18,954 nucleotides of DNA. Source: Candidatus Heimdallarchaeota archaeon (GTDB lineage Archaea; Asgardarchaeota; Heimdallarchaeia; Heimdallarchaeales; Heimdallarchaeaceae). The notes beneath the pieces are model-generated. The model worked only from the letters and a program-made list of their open reading frames with translations. It was not told where the DNA came from and did not search any database. The stretch lies in contig JAEOTK010000262.1 of NCBI GenBank assembly GCA_016839875.1, positions 1 to 18,954 of the forward strand, given 5' to 3'. Below, in pieces: positions 8,394 to 15,294 of the stretch (position 1 is the first letter of the stretch; every line of letters begins with the position of its first letter). The position numbers and the translations under genes were made by a program.

Positions 8394-8401
8394 CTTAAAA
8401 A
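8394..8401 (-). promoter_or_regulatory. TATA-like element of the transglutaminase-like gene
   Basis: Read on the minus strand, TTTTTAAG is centred about 34 nt before the ATG at 8363, giving a predicted leader of under 10 nt. It lies in the 57-nt gap after the stop of the upstream hydrolase gene. Confidence 0.35.
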
Positions 8402-8420
8402 CATTCTTCAGTTTTCGAAA

Positions 8421-10130
8421 TTAGTGAAAAAGATACATGAATCTCTCCATATAATAGAGAAAGATTTTGTTGTAAACAGTAGTGAAATAAAAATCACTTG
8501 CGTGACCTGCAAATGGCATATATAATATAGCACATCTTGTATTGCCTTTTGAGATATAGGTATTCAGCAAATCTTCAGATACTTCAGGCTTAACCAAACC
8601 ATCTTGTTTTCCTTGAAAAATAAGACAAGCAGGACTATCAGACTCAACTAACAAAGCTGGATTTTGGAAAACATCAACTTGATCATACATTCTATTTGCA
8701 GGATAAAATGGAATTAAACCACGAATGTTTAACATTGAACTGAAAATATCCGTATATAGACCACTATCAATTCCTAATGCAGTTGCACAGGTTAAATGGC
8801 CACCAGCAGAACCACCTGAAACAAAAACTGAATCTAAATTCGCACCATAATCAGAAGCATGCAGTGATAAGAAGTAAGTAAAATTACCTATATGTCTGAT
8901 AATGTCTTCTTTGGTGAAATCTCCTCTTACATAATCAGGTGTAAAAGGATTCGATTTTTCTCTTTCATATAATCCGTATTGAATATCAAAAACAATATAT
9001 CCTTGAGCTGCAAAATACTTATTCATTTGCATCATGTTAGTTAGACCTTTATCACCAAATGACCATCCACCTCCATGAATTCTAATTAGTACAGAATTCT
9101 CACCTGGCATTCCTGTACCGTCATTAAGTGGAAGATACGCATCAAAATATAACCTTATGTTCTTATCTACATCGAAACTGCTTTCTGAACCATTGAAATA
9201 TAGAACATCTCTGATAACTTCGCACTCTTTGGGTTTTGATCCTAAGAAGTATTGAATTAAGTAATATGGTTTTTTAAGAAAGAATTCCTCAACATCGGAA
9301 GGAATAGCATCTTCCCAATTACTGCTAAAAACAGGATTGAAAGCTTGATCAAAATTGTATTCAGCTTGTTTTATCATACTTGGAATTGCAAAGGTAGGAA
9401 GTAAACTTGTAGTAGTTATAATTGCTCCAAAAAACAGGATTGCAAAGATCAAAAATATATTTGAGTTCCTCATGCATTGGAGTAACAAAAACAACATACT
9501 TGAAAAAATCAAAAACCAAGTTAAACCAAAGATGCCCCCCCCTATTCCTAGATAGCCTAACATCACATTTGAGCGACCTAATACCATTGCAAGTGAAGTT
9601 AAGATACCAAATTCCAACAAAATCAAACTGAAAATAATCAGGATAATTCTTAGTTCCTTATGTTTATCAGACTGTGTTTTACTATTTTTTATCCAGATAC
9701 TTTCTTCCTTTTTATTAACCAGAATGATTATGGAACTGGCTAAACAAATACTTAGTAATCCAAAATATCCAAGAAATATCAAGATATATGCGCCTATGTT
9801 ATGGATCAATCTATTTGAATATGTAACAGATATAAGCATGTTTCCAAATAACATTGATATTGCAGCTATTGGAGAAAAGAGAAGATAACTGTATCCTAGT
9901 ATGTTTATTTTCTTCGAAAAAGAGCTGTCTCTATTAAGGTATTTTCCTGTAAGAAATACGAATACAAAATTGAAAATCAGATTTACGATAAAAATAGCAC
10001 CAAATAAAATCCATAACATTATCCTATTGGGAAAGAAAAAGTAGAGGAATCCGAATAATAAAGAAATAGAATTAAGACTCAATGAAATATAATTAAGAAT
10101 AGTCATACCTTGAGTTAAGCGAAAATCCAT
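8421..10130 (-). CDS. Multi-pass membrane protein fused to an extracellular alpha/beta-hydrolase (esterase/lipase, COG0657-like)
   Basis: This is a 569-residue protein. Residues 1 to about 255 contain around seven hydrophobic helices (about 11-33, 37-60, 74-100, 110-138, 161-185, 190-220, 225-252) with short polar loops. Residues about 300-569 form an alpha/beta-hydrolase of the acetyl-esterase/hormone-sensitive-lipase type: oxyanion motif HGGGW (352-356), nucleophile S441 in GGSAGG, acid D510 in GKQDG, and histidine H543 in GHASD. All catalytic elements look intact. Family members are usually about 300 residues and soluble, so the membrane half is an addition. The protein probably acts on an ester substrate at the membrane, perhaps a lipid or surface glycan; this is inference. 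A run of eight G (minus strand, 9535-9542) lies in the membrane part. A small ORF ends 24 nt upstream and may be cotranscribed. Confidence 0.85.
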   Translation of the reverse strand: MDFRLTQGMTILNYISLSLNSISLLFGFLYFFFPNRIMLWILFGAIFIVNLIFNFVFVFLTGKYLNRDSSFSKKINILGYSYLLFSPIAAISMLFGNMLISVTYSNRLIHNIGAYILIFLGYFGLLSICLASSIIILVNKKEESIWIKNSKTQSDKHKELRIILIIFSLILLEFGILTSLAMVLGRSNVMLGYLGIGGGIFGLTWFLIFSSMLFLLLQCMRNSNIFLIFAILFFGAIITTTSLLPTFAIPSMIKQAEYNFDQAFNPVFSSNWEDAIPSDVEEFFLKKPYYLIQYFLGSKPKECEVIRDVLYFNGSESSFDVDKNIRLYFDAYLPLNDGTGMPGENSVLIRIHGGGWSFGDKGLTNMMQMNKYFAAQGYIVFDIQYGLYEREKSNPFTPDYVRGDFTKEDIIRHIGNFTYFLSLHASDYGANLDSVFVSGGSAGGHLTCATALGIDSGLYTDIFSSMLNIRGLIPFYPANRMYDQVDVFQNPALLVESDSPACLIFQGKQDGLVKPEVSEDLLNTYISKGNTRCAILYMPFAGHASDFYFTTVYNKIFLYYMERFMYLFH

Positions 10131-10154
10131 CTGTTCTCTCTCACTTTGGTGTTT

Positions 10155-10337
10155 TCAAATATTCTTTTCCATTTCCAGAACTTTGTGCTCTAACTCATTA
10201 AAAGCTACAATCAGCTCGTCTAATTTTTGTACAATGAAATTTATATATAGTGCTAAACCTTCAACATTGATTGAAGATAAATCAGCAAGTTCGTATTTGT
10301 CTTCTCGAAATTCTCCAACTGGCATATTAATCAACAT
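10155..10337 (-). CDS. Small coiled-coil protein (hypothetical)
   Basis: This is an ORF of 60 codons, or 56 if the ATG at 10325 is used. The first part is polar (EFREDKYELADLSS). The second is a heptad-like helix, LALYINFIVQKLDELIVAF then NELEHKVLEMEK, with L/I/V at coiled-coil positions. The composition is much more protein-like than the opposite-strand ORF. A TATA-like element at 10354-10363 fits ATG 10325 best (about 33 nt). It ends 24 nt before the membrane hydrolase gene, suggesting an operon. No known family recognised; it could be a small oligomerising or partner protein. Evidence that it is translated is indirect. Confidence 0.5.
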   Translation of the reverse strand: MLINMPVGEFREDKYELADLSSINVEGLALYINFIVQKLDELIVAFNELEHKVLEMEKNI

Positions 10338-10353
10338 AACATCTTGTCAAAAT

Positions 10354-10363
10354 GATATAAAAA
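10354..10363 (-). promoter_or_regulatory. TATA-like element for the small ORF / membrane hydrolase unit
   Basis: TTTTTATATC on the minus strand is centred about 33 nt before ATG 10325 and 21 nt before ATG 10337. The first spacing matches the other short-leader genes in this window. Confidence 0.35.
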
Positions 10364-10415
10364 CATAAGCCATGAATTTCAGATAATTTGCTGTAAATTA
10401 GACTTAATATGATTT

Positions 10416-11864
10416 TCATATCTCTAATTTTTTACTGAAATCTATTTTTTTGTATTTCATAATGCCGCTTATATCAGAAAGAATGTCTTTTTCTAGAGTA
10501 ATCCCTGGATACTTATCAAGAAGTTTTCTTACTCTTTCATTTGCTCTTTCTCCAATTGATTTACTTCCCTTATTTATCCATTCTTCAGTTGTTGCTCTAT
10601 CTATTACTTGACTTGGGATGTAATGTTCTTCTCTGAACCACTTTAGGGTGTGATCATGAGATAATAGATGAGTGCGTTCTTCTAAATCTTTTAGTAGGTT
10701 TTTAGCTATTGGTTCATCACGTTGACTTATACCCTTGATGAATCTATAAACCATTCCGCAAATCTCATTATCAATAACTACTTTTTGGATACTTTGTGTG
10801 GTTTCAAAATCAATCATTCCTGCACCAGAAATCATATTGATTCCCTTAGTACCTGCGAGTAATGCCCCCATACCTGATTCAAAACCTGATTGCGCATCTA
10901 GTATTTTTGCATCTGACATACCTAGATAAGCATGAGTTGGGAGATTGAGGTATTTGCCTATTTCTGCATAACCAATATCTATCATCATCGTATCTATAGA
11001 TCCCATTGGAGTTGTTCCTTTTCTCATATCAAAAGCTGCAGGAGAACCTCCCCAAATTACAGGAGCACCTGGTGATACAAGTTGGGTTATAACCAATCCT
11101 GCTAGAGTTTCTGCCGCATGTTGAACAATCGCTCCTAGAAGTGTAACTGGTGCATTCGCTCCTGTCATGGGCATTGAAACGAATTCCGAAGGTATTCCAT
11201 ATCTTGCACAATCAATTATGCTTTGACAAGTTAAATCACTCCATTTCAAAGGAGGAGAGGGGCATGCATCGAAAATTGCAAGAGGTTTATTTCTTAATCC
11301 CTTTTCATCTCCTCGAACCGCAATAAGCATATCTTTCATGACTTCAAATGATTCTTTAGCAAAAGTTCCGGTAACAATTGGTTTTTTGGAATAAATCAAA
11401 GCAAGATAGAGACGATATCTATCGCCTACCTCTTCTGGAACATCTGAACAAATGATTGCAGTACTCTGAGCGTGAATATTTTCTAATTGCTCTACAACTT
11501 TGGTAAAACTAATGAAATCTGAAGTCACAGCAGTACGGATTTTATTTGTTTCCGAATCTAGAACATTTAAAGCTGCAGATCCTGGATCAAAACAAACATT
11601 ATCTCCTTCAAGTTTTGTAATCTCTTTCCCTTCTCTGTCAAAAAGAGTAATTGACGAAGGAGCTGTTTTTAATGATTTTTTAATTAAATCTGGAGGAAGC
11701 TTTACTCTTTTATTTTCCATATCGACATTTAATCCAGCTTCTTGGAGAATCTGTATAGCTTCTTGATTCTCAACAAAAAAACCAATCTCTTCTAGTATTT
11801 CCATAGCTTCTGTAAAGACCTTTTCTTTAATTTCATTATCGAGAATGCTAATACTGGGTCTCAT
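10416..11864 (-). CDS. Trimethylamine methyltransferase (MttB) family protein, non-pyrrolysine type
   Basis: This 482-residue protein belongs to the MttB/COG5598 family. Members move a methyl group from tertiary or quaternary amines (trimethylamine, glycine betaine, proline betaine, carnitine) to the cobalt of a corrinoid protein. Family-like segments are the N-terminal helix pair with EAMEILEEIGFFVEN, the conserved FDPGSAALNV, SEFVSMPMTGANAPVTLLGA, and ISGAGM-D. The frame has no internal TAG codon, so it is not a pyrrolysine enzyme. Non-Pyl members such as glycine betaine methyltransferase MtgB are known, but the substrate here cannot be assigned. Length is normal. The start is supported by GAGGT (11871-11875) 6 nt upstream and by a TATA box at 11911-11920. 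No cognate corrinoid gene is adjacent; the only one in the window is at 14586-15221. Confidence 0.87.
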   Translation of the reverse strand: MRPSISILDNEIKEKVFTEAMEILEEIGFFVENQEAIQILQEAGLNVDMENKRVKLPPDLIKKSLKTAPSSITLFDREGKEITKLEGDNVCFDPGSAALNVLDSETNKIRTAVTSDFISFTKVVEQLENIHAQSTAIICSDVPEEVGDRYRLYLALIYSKKPIVTGTFAKESFEVMKDMLIAVRGDEKGLRNKPLAIFDACPSPPLKWSDLTCQSIIDCARYGIPSEFVSMPMTGANAPVTLLGAIVQHAAETLAGLVITQLVSPGAPVIWGGSPAAFDMRKGTTPMGSIDTMMIDIGYAEIGKYLNLPTHAYLGMSDAKILDAQSGFESGMGALLAGTKGINMISGAGMIDFETTQSIQKVVIDNEICGMVYRFIKGISQRDEPIAKNLLKDLEERTHLLSHDHTLKWFREEHYIPSQVIDRATTEEWINKGSKSIGERANERVRKLLDKYPGITLEKDILSDISGIMKYKKIDFSKKLEI

Positions 11865-11910
11865 AATTATACCTCATCGACTCTACTAAGTCAATTAGAT
11901 ATCGCGCTTT

Positions 11911-11920
11911 ACTTATAAAA
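11911..11920. promoter_or_regulatory. TATA element shared by two divergent genes
   Basis: ACTTATAAAA lies in the 75-nt gap between two divergent starts. On the plus strand it is about 24 nt before ATG 11940, predicting a leaderless transcript. On the minus strand (TTTTATAAGT) it is about 52 nt before ATG 11864, giving a leader of about 26 nt that contains the GAGGT site. No other good TATA box is evident in the gap. Confidence 0.5.
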
Positions 11921-11939
11921 TCTTTTTTGAAAAACGCAG

Positions 11940-13034
11940 ATGAATTTTAATATAAACAAGATAAACCTACCATGGTATCATATGTACGAAGTTCATCAGG
12001 AGATAATTGATTGGTTAATAGAAGAAAACAATCCTCCTGTAAAATATCTTACACTGTGTAGGCTTTTGGAAAGGAATGAACAGAATTCTGAGGTTCAAGA
12101 AATCAAAAGCAAGATAAATTCATATCAACCAATTCAAACTATTTTAAGAAATCAGAAAGAAAACACATACTGGTATGATAATAGAAAGGATCAGAATTAT
12201 AAGAAATATCTTGGAACTTTTTGGCAAATAATCTTTCTTCATGAACTAAATGCACTGAAAACCATTCAGATAGAAAATTCTATTGAGCATCTCTTTACTA
12301 CAGGACAAGCTCCAAATGGTGGGTTTTCAGTATCTGGAACAGATAGTCTAGCAATAGTATGCTTAACAGCAAACATTCTTAGATCTCTATTGTTTTTTGG
12401 TTATTGGAATGATAAAAGAACAAAAAAAGCTCTGGAGTACATTTTGTCAACTTTTGTGGATGGTGAAGGATATATTCGATGCAGAACATCTGGTTTAATT
12501 GGACAATGTTATATGGCAATTCCAAAAATCTTGCATGCATTTGGTGGAATACCTCTTAAGGATAGATCTTCTCGGATTCAAAAGGGAATAGATTATTGTG
12601 TCAAAATACTTCTCGAAAATCAAATTTACAAGTATGTTCCTGAAAGAAATAGAGAGTGGTTAAAAATAGTCCAAGAAAAGAAACTAAAGGGTTCGGAATT
12701 TGTTGTCGAAAGAAGAAAATTCATGGAAAAATATCCGAAAATGAAAAAAATTCCGAAGATTGGTTGGACTAAATTTGGTTTTCCTCTTAACTATAACTCT
12801 GACGTTCTTGATGCTTTGAGATCCTTAGTAAAAATTAATTTAGAAACTTGTGATGCAATAAAATCTTCATTAGAATTGGTGAAATCAAAAAGTGTTGGAG
12901 GAAAATGGGTAAAAGAAACACAGTATAAATCACCTGTTTACTCTCAAATTGAGGAACACAAAAAACCTAGTAAATGGTTAACTTTACATGCATTGGAAGT
13001 TTTAAAACACTTTGAAGGTATTAAGATAATCTGA
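11940..13034 (+). CDS. Helical-repeat protein resembling prenyltransferase/squalene-cyclase alpha/alpha toroids (function unknown)
   Basis: This is a 364-residue soluble protein with no signal or membrane segment. The N-terminal PPVKYLTLCRLLE, followed by a SEVQEIKSKI helix and QPIQTILRNQ, is typical of a widespread uncharacterised group predicted to fold like terpenoid cyclases/prenyltransferases. Repeated elements include GTFWQIIFLHEL, PNGGFSV-G-DSLAIVCLTANILRSL, GEGYIRCRTSG, GFPLNYNSDVLDALRSL, and the C-terminal KWLTLHALEVLKHF. These look like helical hairpins packed in a toroid. The DxDD motif of squalene cyclases is not seen, so cyclase activity is unlikely. The middle (about 235-275) is very basic (KK, RRK). 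ATG 11940 fits a leaderless start; M15 is an alternative. It is divergent from the MttB homologue and ends 5 nt from the convergent activation-domain gene. Confidence 0.6.
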   Translation: MNFNINKINLPWYHMYEVHQEIIDWLIEENNPPVKYLTLCRLLERNEQNSEVQEIKSKINSYQPIQTILRNQKENTYWYDNRKDQNYKKYLGTFWQIIFLHELNALKTIQIENSIEHLFTTGQAPNGGFSVSGTDSLAIVCLTANILRSLLFFGYWNDKRTKKALEYILSTFVDGEGYIRCRTSGLIGQCYMAIPKILHAFGGIPLKDRSSRIQKGIDYCVKILLENQIYKYVPERNREWLKIVQEKKLKGSEFVVERRKFMEKYPKMKKIPKIGWTKFGFPLNYNSDVLDALRSLVKINLETCDAIKSSLELVKSKSVGGKWVKETQYKSPVYSQIEEHKKPSKWLTLHALEVLKHFEGIKII

Positions 13035-13039
13035 TTATT

Positions 13040-13684
13040 TTACTCTCTTCTATACGCACAATTAACTAAATCGCAAGTTTCACAACTTCTTATTCCAAGT
13101 TCCTTATCTACTTCCTCCCCAACGTTTATTGCAAATGAAACGGATTTTATTGGCTTCATCATCATAGACACACTTAACGTTACATCAATAATCTCTGTTG
13201 GTAATAGCTGGAAGACTAATTGCTGTCCTTCTTCCAGATTCCATTGACAGTAACCTGGACTAAATCTTGAAGTTACTTCTTTTCCCTTATACTCTTTCTC
13301 TATCTCTTCTAGTATAATGCGATTAACTTTTGCTGCTGTTTCTTCTGCTGCATGTGAGGCTATTGCATCTAAAATGACACCCTCAGCAAGTCCCCCGCCA
13401 TTAATTGTTCTTGAGACTTTTTCTTCCAATTCCTTACCTATAGTACATACAGCGAAAGCAGTTTTATCTGATTTTCCGAAAAGAAATTTGGGATTTAGAT
13501 CCTTACTGTCAAAAAAATCAAAAACACCACAGGGTTGAATTAACTCAAGAGCTATTTCTTTCATTCTAACTACATCATCAAGCATCTTCTTAGGAGCAGC
13601 TTTTTTCATTGAATTTTTACTTCTTAGTAATCTGATAATCTCTTCATCATCAAGAATTATTTGGATGTTTTCTAGAATTTTCAT
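13040..13684 (-). CDS. B12-dependent methionine synthase activation (AdoMet-binding) domain protein
   Basis: This is a 214-residue stand-alone counterpart of the C-terminal reactivation domain of MetH, which binds AdoMet and methylates inactive cob(II)alamin during reductive rescue. The diagnostic segment is SRFSPGYCQWNLEEG (139-153), matching the RxxPGY AdoMet-binding loop. It is preceded by a helix with ASHAAEETAAKVN. The middle resembles other stand-alone activation proteins (AFAVCTIGKELEEKV). The C-terminus carries three cysteines in CETCDLVNCAYRR (C201, C204, C209), which could bind a metal or iron-sulphur centre. It lies 4 nt after the homocysteine methyltransferase gene, last in the cluster, so it should serve the corrinoid protein encoded two genes upstream. 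It is smaller than RamA-type ATP-dependent activators and lacks their double ferredoxin region. Confidence 0.85.
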   Translation of the reverse strand: MKILENIQIILDDEEIIRLLRSKNSMKKAAPKKMLDDVVRMKEIALELIQPCGVFDFFDSKDLNPKFLFGKSDKTAFAVCTIGKELEEKVSRTINGGGLAEGVILDAIASHAAEETAAKVNRIILEEIEKEYKGKEVTSRFSPGYCQWNLEEGQQLVFQLLPTEIIDVTLSVSMMMKPIKSVSFAINVGEEVDKELGIRSCETCDLVNCAYRRE

Positions 13685-13688
13685 TCAA

Positions 13689-14573
13689 TCATCTTTTAAT
13701 GCTTTGAATTATTTTTTTGATGTATCCTGGATTAGTTCCACAGCAACCACCAATTATTTTTGCATTATATTCCACCATCTTTGAAATATCTTTAGCAAAA
13801 TTATTGGGATTTGTTGGATAAACAGTTTTTCCATTAATTAATTGTGGCTGTCCTGCATTGGGTTTTGCTATGATTGGTAACTCTGTTAGTTGACTCAGCT
13901 CTTTGATTAGATCAATCATTTCATCGCTTCCAATGGTACAATTAGCTCCTATAGCATCTACTCCCAATTTTTGCAGAGATTCAACACACTGTTCAATTGA
14001 ATTACCCATAATAGTAAAGAACCCTCTTTTCGTTTTCTTATATGTCATAGAAACAAAAATTGGTAAACTAGAGACACTCTTTGCTGCTTTGACAGCAGCT
14101 TCAGCTTCTTTCAAATCCACCATAGTCTCAATAAAAAATAGGTCAACACCAGCATCAGCCAAAATCTTTGTCTGTTCTAGATAATTTGATTCTAAATCAA
14201 TTATGGTTATACTTCCAACTGGTGGTAGAAATGTCCCTGATGGCCCAATATCTCCTGCAACATAACCATTTTCTGGACATACTTCTTTAGCGTTCTTAAC
14301 CGCATTTTGGTTGTATTCTGTTATGCTATTTCCATGCTTATAAGCTGAAAGTTTTAAACAGGAGCCACCAAATGTATTGGTTAAAACAATATCTGATCCA
14401 GCTTCAAAGTATTGTTGATGAATTTTCTTAATGTTATCTGGGTTTGAAACATTCCAAATTTCCGGTGGGGTACCTGGTGGTAATTCTTGATCTATCAAAA
14501 GTGATCCCATTGCTCCATCAAGAACAATGATTCTTTCTTGAAGCAAATCTAGAATTGGTTTTTTGTTCCCCAT
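13689..14573 (-). CDS. Homocysteine S-methyltransferase (stand-alone MetH Hcy domain)
   Basis: This 294-residue TIM-barrel protein corresponds to the N-terminal homocysteine-binding domain of MetH. It carries IVLDGAMGSLL, then DIVLTNTFGG, then VAGDIGPSG. The three zinc-ligand cysteines that bind and activate homocysteine are present: C212 in GANCTIG and C277/C278 in GGCCGT. It should transfer a methyl group from a methyl-corrinoid protein (product of the gene upstream) to homocysteine, giving methionine. A one-step enzyme using S-methylmethionine or betaine, as in BHMT or MmuM, is an alternative, but the corrinoid and activation genes on either side favour the B12 route. AGGG lies 7 nt before ATG 14573. 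It is 12 nt after the corrinoid gene and 4 nt before the activation gene. No pterin-binding domain is attached. Confidence 0.9.
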   Translation of the reverse strand: MGNKKPILDLLQERIIVLDGAMGSLLIDQELPPGTPPEIWNVSNPDNIKKIHQQYFEAGSDIVLTNTFGGSCLKLSAYKHGNSITEYNQNAVKNAKEVCPENGYVAGDIGPSGTFLPPVGSITIIDLESNYLEQTKILADAGVDLFFIETMVDLKEAEAAVKAAKSVSSLPIFVSMTYKKTKRGFFTIMGNSIEQCVESLQKLGVDAIGANCTIGSDEMIDLIKELSQLTELPIIAKPNAGQPQLINGKTVYPTNPNNFAKDISKMVEYNAKIIGGCCGTNPGYIKKIIQSIKR

Positions 14574-14585
14574 AAGAAATCCCTA

Positions 14586-15221
14586 TTATTTTCCTATTAA
14601 TTTCTTGGCAAGTTTGACGGCGCTTACAGCATTTTCAGCAGTTCCATCTGCTCCAATTTCTTCTACCCATTGTTTTGAGACAGGAGCACCACCAATTAGA
14701 ACCTTAAAGCGATCTCTAAGATTATTTTCTTTCAAGTTATCAATTAGTTTCTTCTGACCTAGCATTGTTGTAGTTAACAGAGCTGAGATACAGATGATAT
14801 TTGCATCAACTTCAAGTGCTTTTTCTATGAAAGTTTGAACTGGAACATCTGCCCCTAAATCATGTACATCAAAACCTTCCGCTGAGAGCATTGCAGCTAC
14901 AAGAGTTTTGCCTATATCATGAATATCTCCTTCAATTGTTCCAATAACAACTCTCCCTAAAATTCGGTCTTCTTTTCCTTCCTTAAGAATTGGTTCAAAG
15001 ATGTTCATTGCAGCTTTCATTGCTTCAGCACTGCGCATCAATTCAGGTAAGAAAAATTCTCCTTCTTCAAATAAATCTCCAGCTTCTCTTATAGCTAGAG
15101 AGAATGCATCAATTGCATCGTTAAGATCTAATTTTTCCTCCAGAGTTCTTTGAGCAAGAACTTTTGCTTGATCGATGTTGCCATTTAAAATTGCTTCCTT
15201 ACACTCTTCTGTGAAAGTCAT
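14586..15221 (-). CDS. Methyltransferase corrinoid-binding protein (MtbC/MttC/MetH B12-domain type)
   Basis: This 211-residue protein has the two-part fold of methyl-carrying corrinoid proteins. A helical cap spans residues 1-85 (EAGDLFEEGEFFLPELMRSA is the characteristic cap segment). A Rossmann-like B12-binding domain follows, with the cobalt-ligand motif GDIHDIGKT (D99, H101, G104), the ISALLTTTM segment (S146) and GGAPV at 177-181. It carries the methyl group between a donor methyltransferase and an acceptor enzyme. Its neighbours downstream are a homocysteine methyltransferase and an activation-domain protein, so homocysteine is the likely acceptor. The MttB homologue at 10416-11864 is the only visible candidate donor. 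GGAG (15229-15232) 7 nt before the ATG supports the start. Confidence 0.93.
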   Translation of the reverse strand: MTFTEECKEAILNGNIDQAKVLAQRTLEEKLDLNDAIDAFSLAIREAGDLFEEGEFFLPELMRSAEAMKAAMNIFEPILKEGKEDRILGRVVIGTIEGDIHDIGKTLVAAMLSAEGFDVHDLGADVPVQTFIEKALEVDANIICISALLTTTMLGQKKLIDNLKENNLRDRFKVLIGGAPVSKQWVEEIGADGTAENAVSAVKLAKKLIGK

Positions 15222-15294
15222 ATTGATTCTCCATCTTGTTGTGTCTTTGTTACTAAAAGTGTGTAGGTAATTGGATTAATTAGACTTTCCCTTT

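Noticed and set aside
10183..10368. 61-codon plus-strand ORF opposite the small coiled-coil ORF
   Set aside because: Serine-rich, disordered composition typical of an antisense shadow. It also crosses the TATA-like element of the minus-strand gene.
10416..11864. Pyrrolysine-containing MttB
   Set aside because: No in-frame amber codon occurs inside the 482-codon frame.
11940..13034. Squalene-hopene or terpene cyclase
   Set aside because: The fold looks similar, but the DxDD catalytic motif and the QW repeat spacing are not seen.
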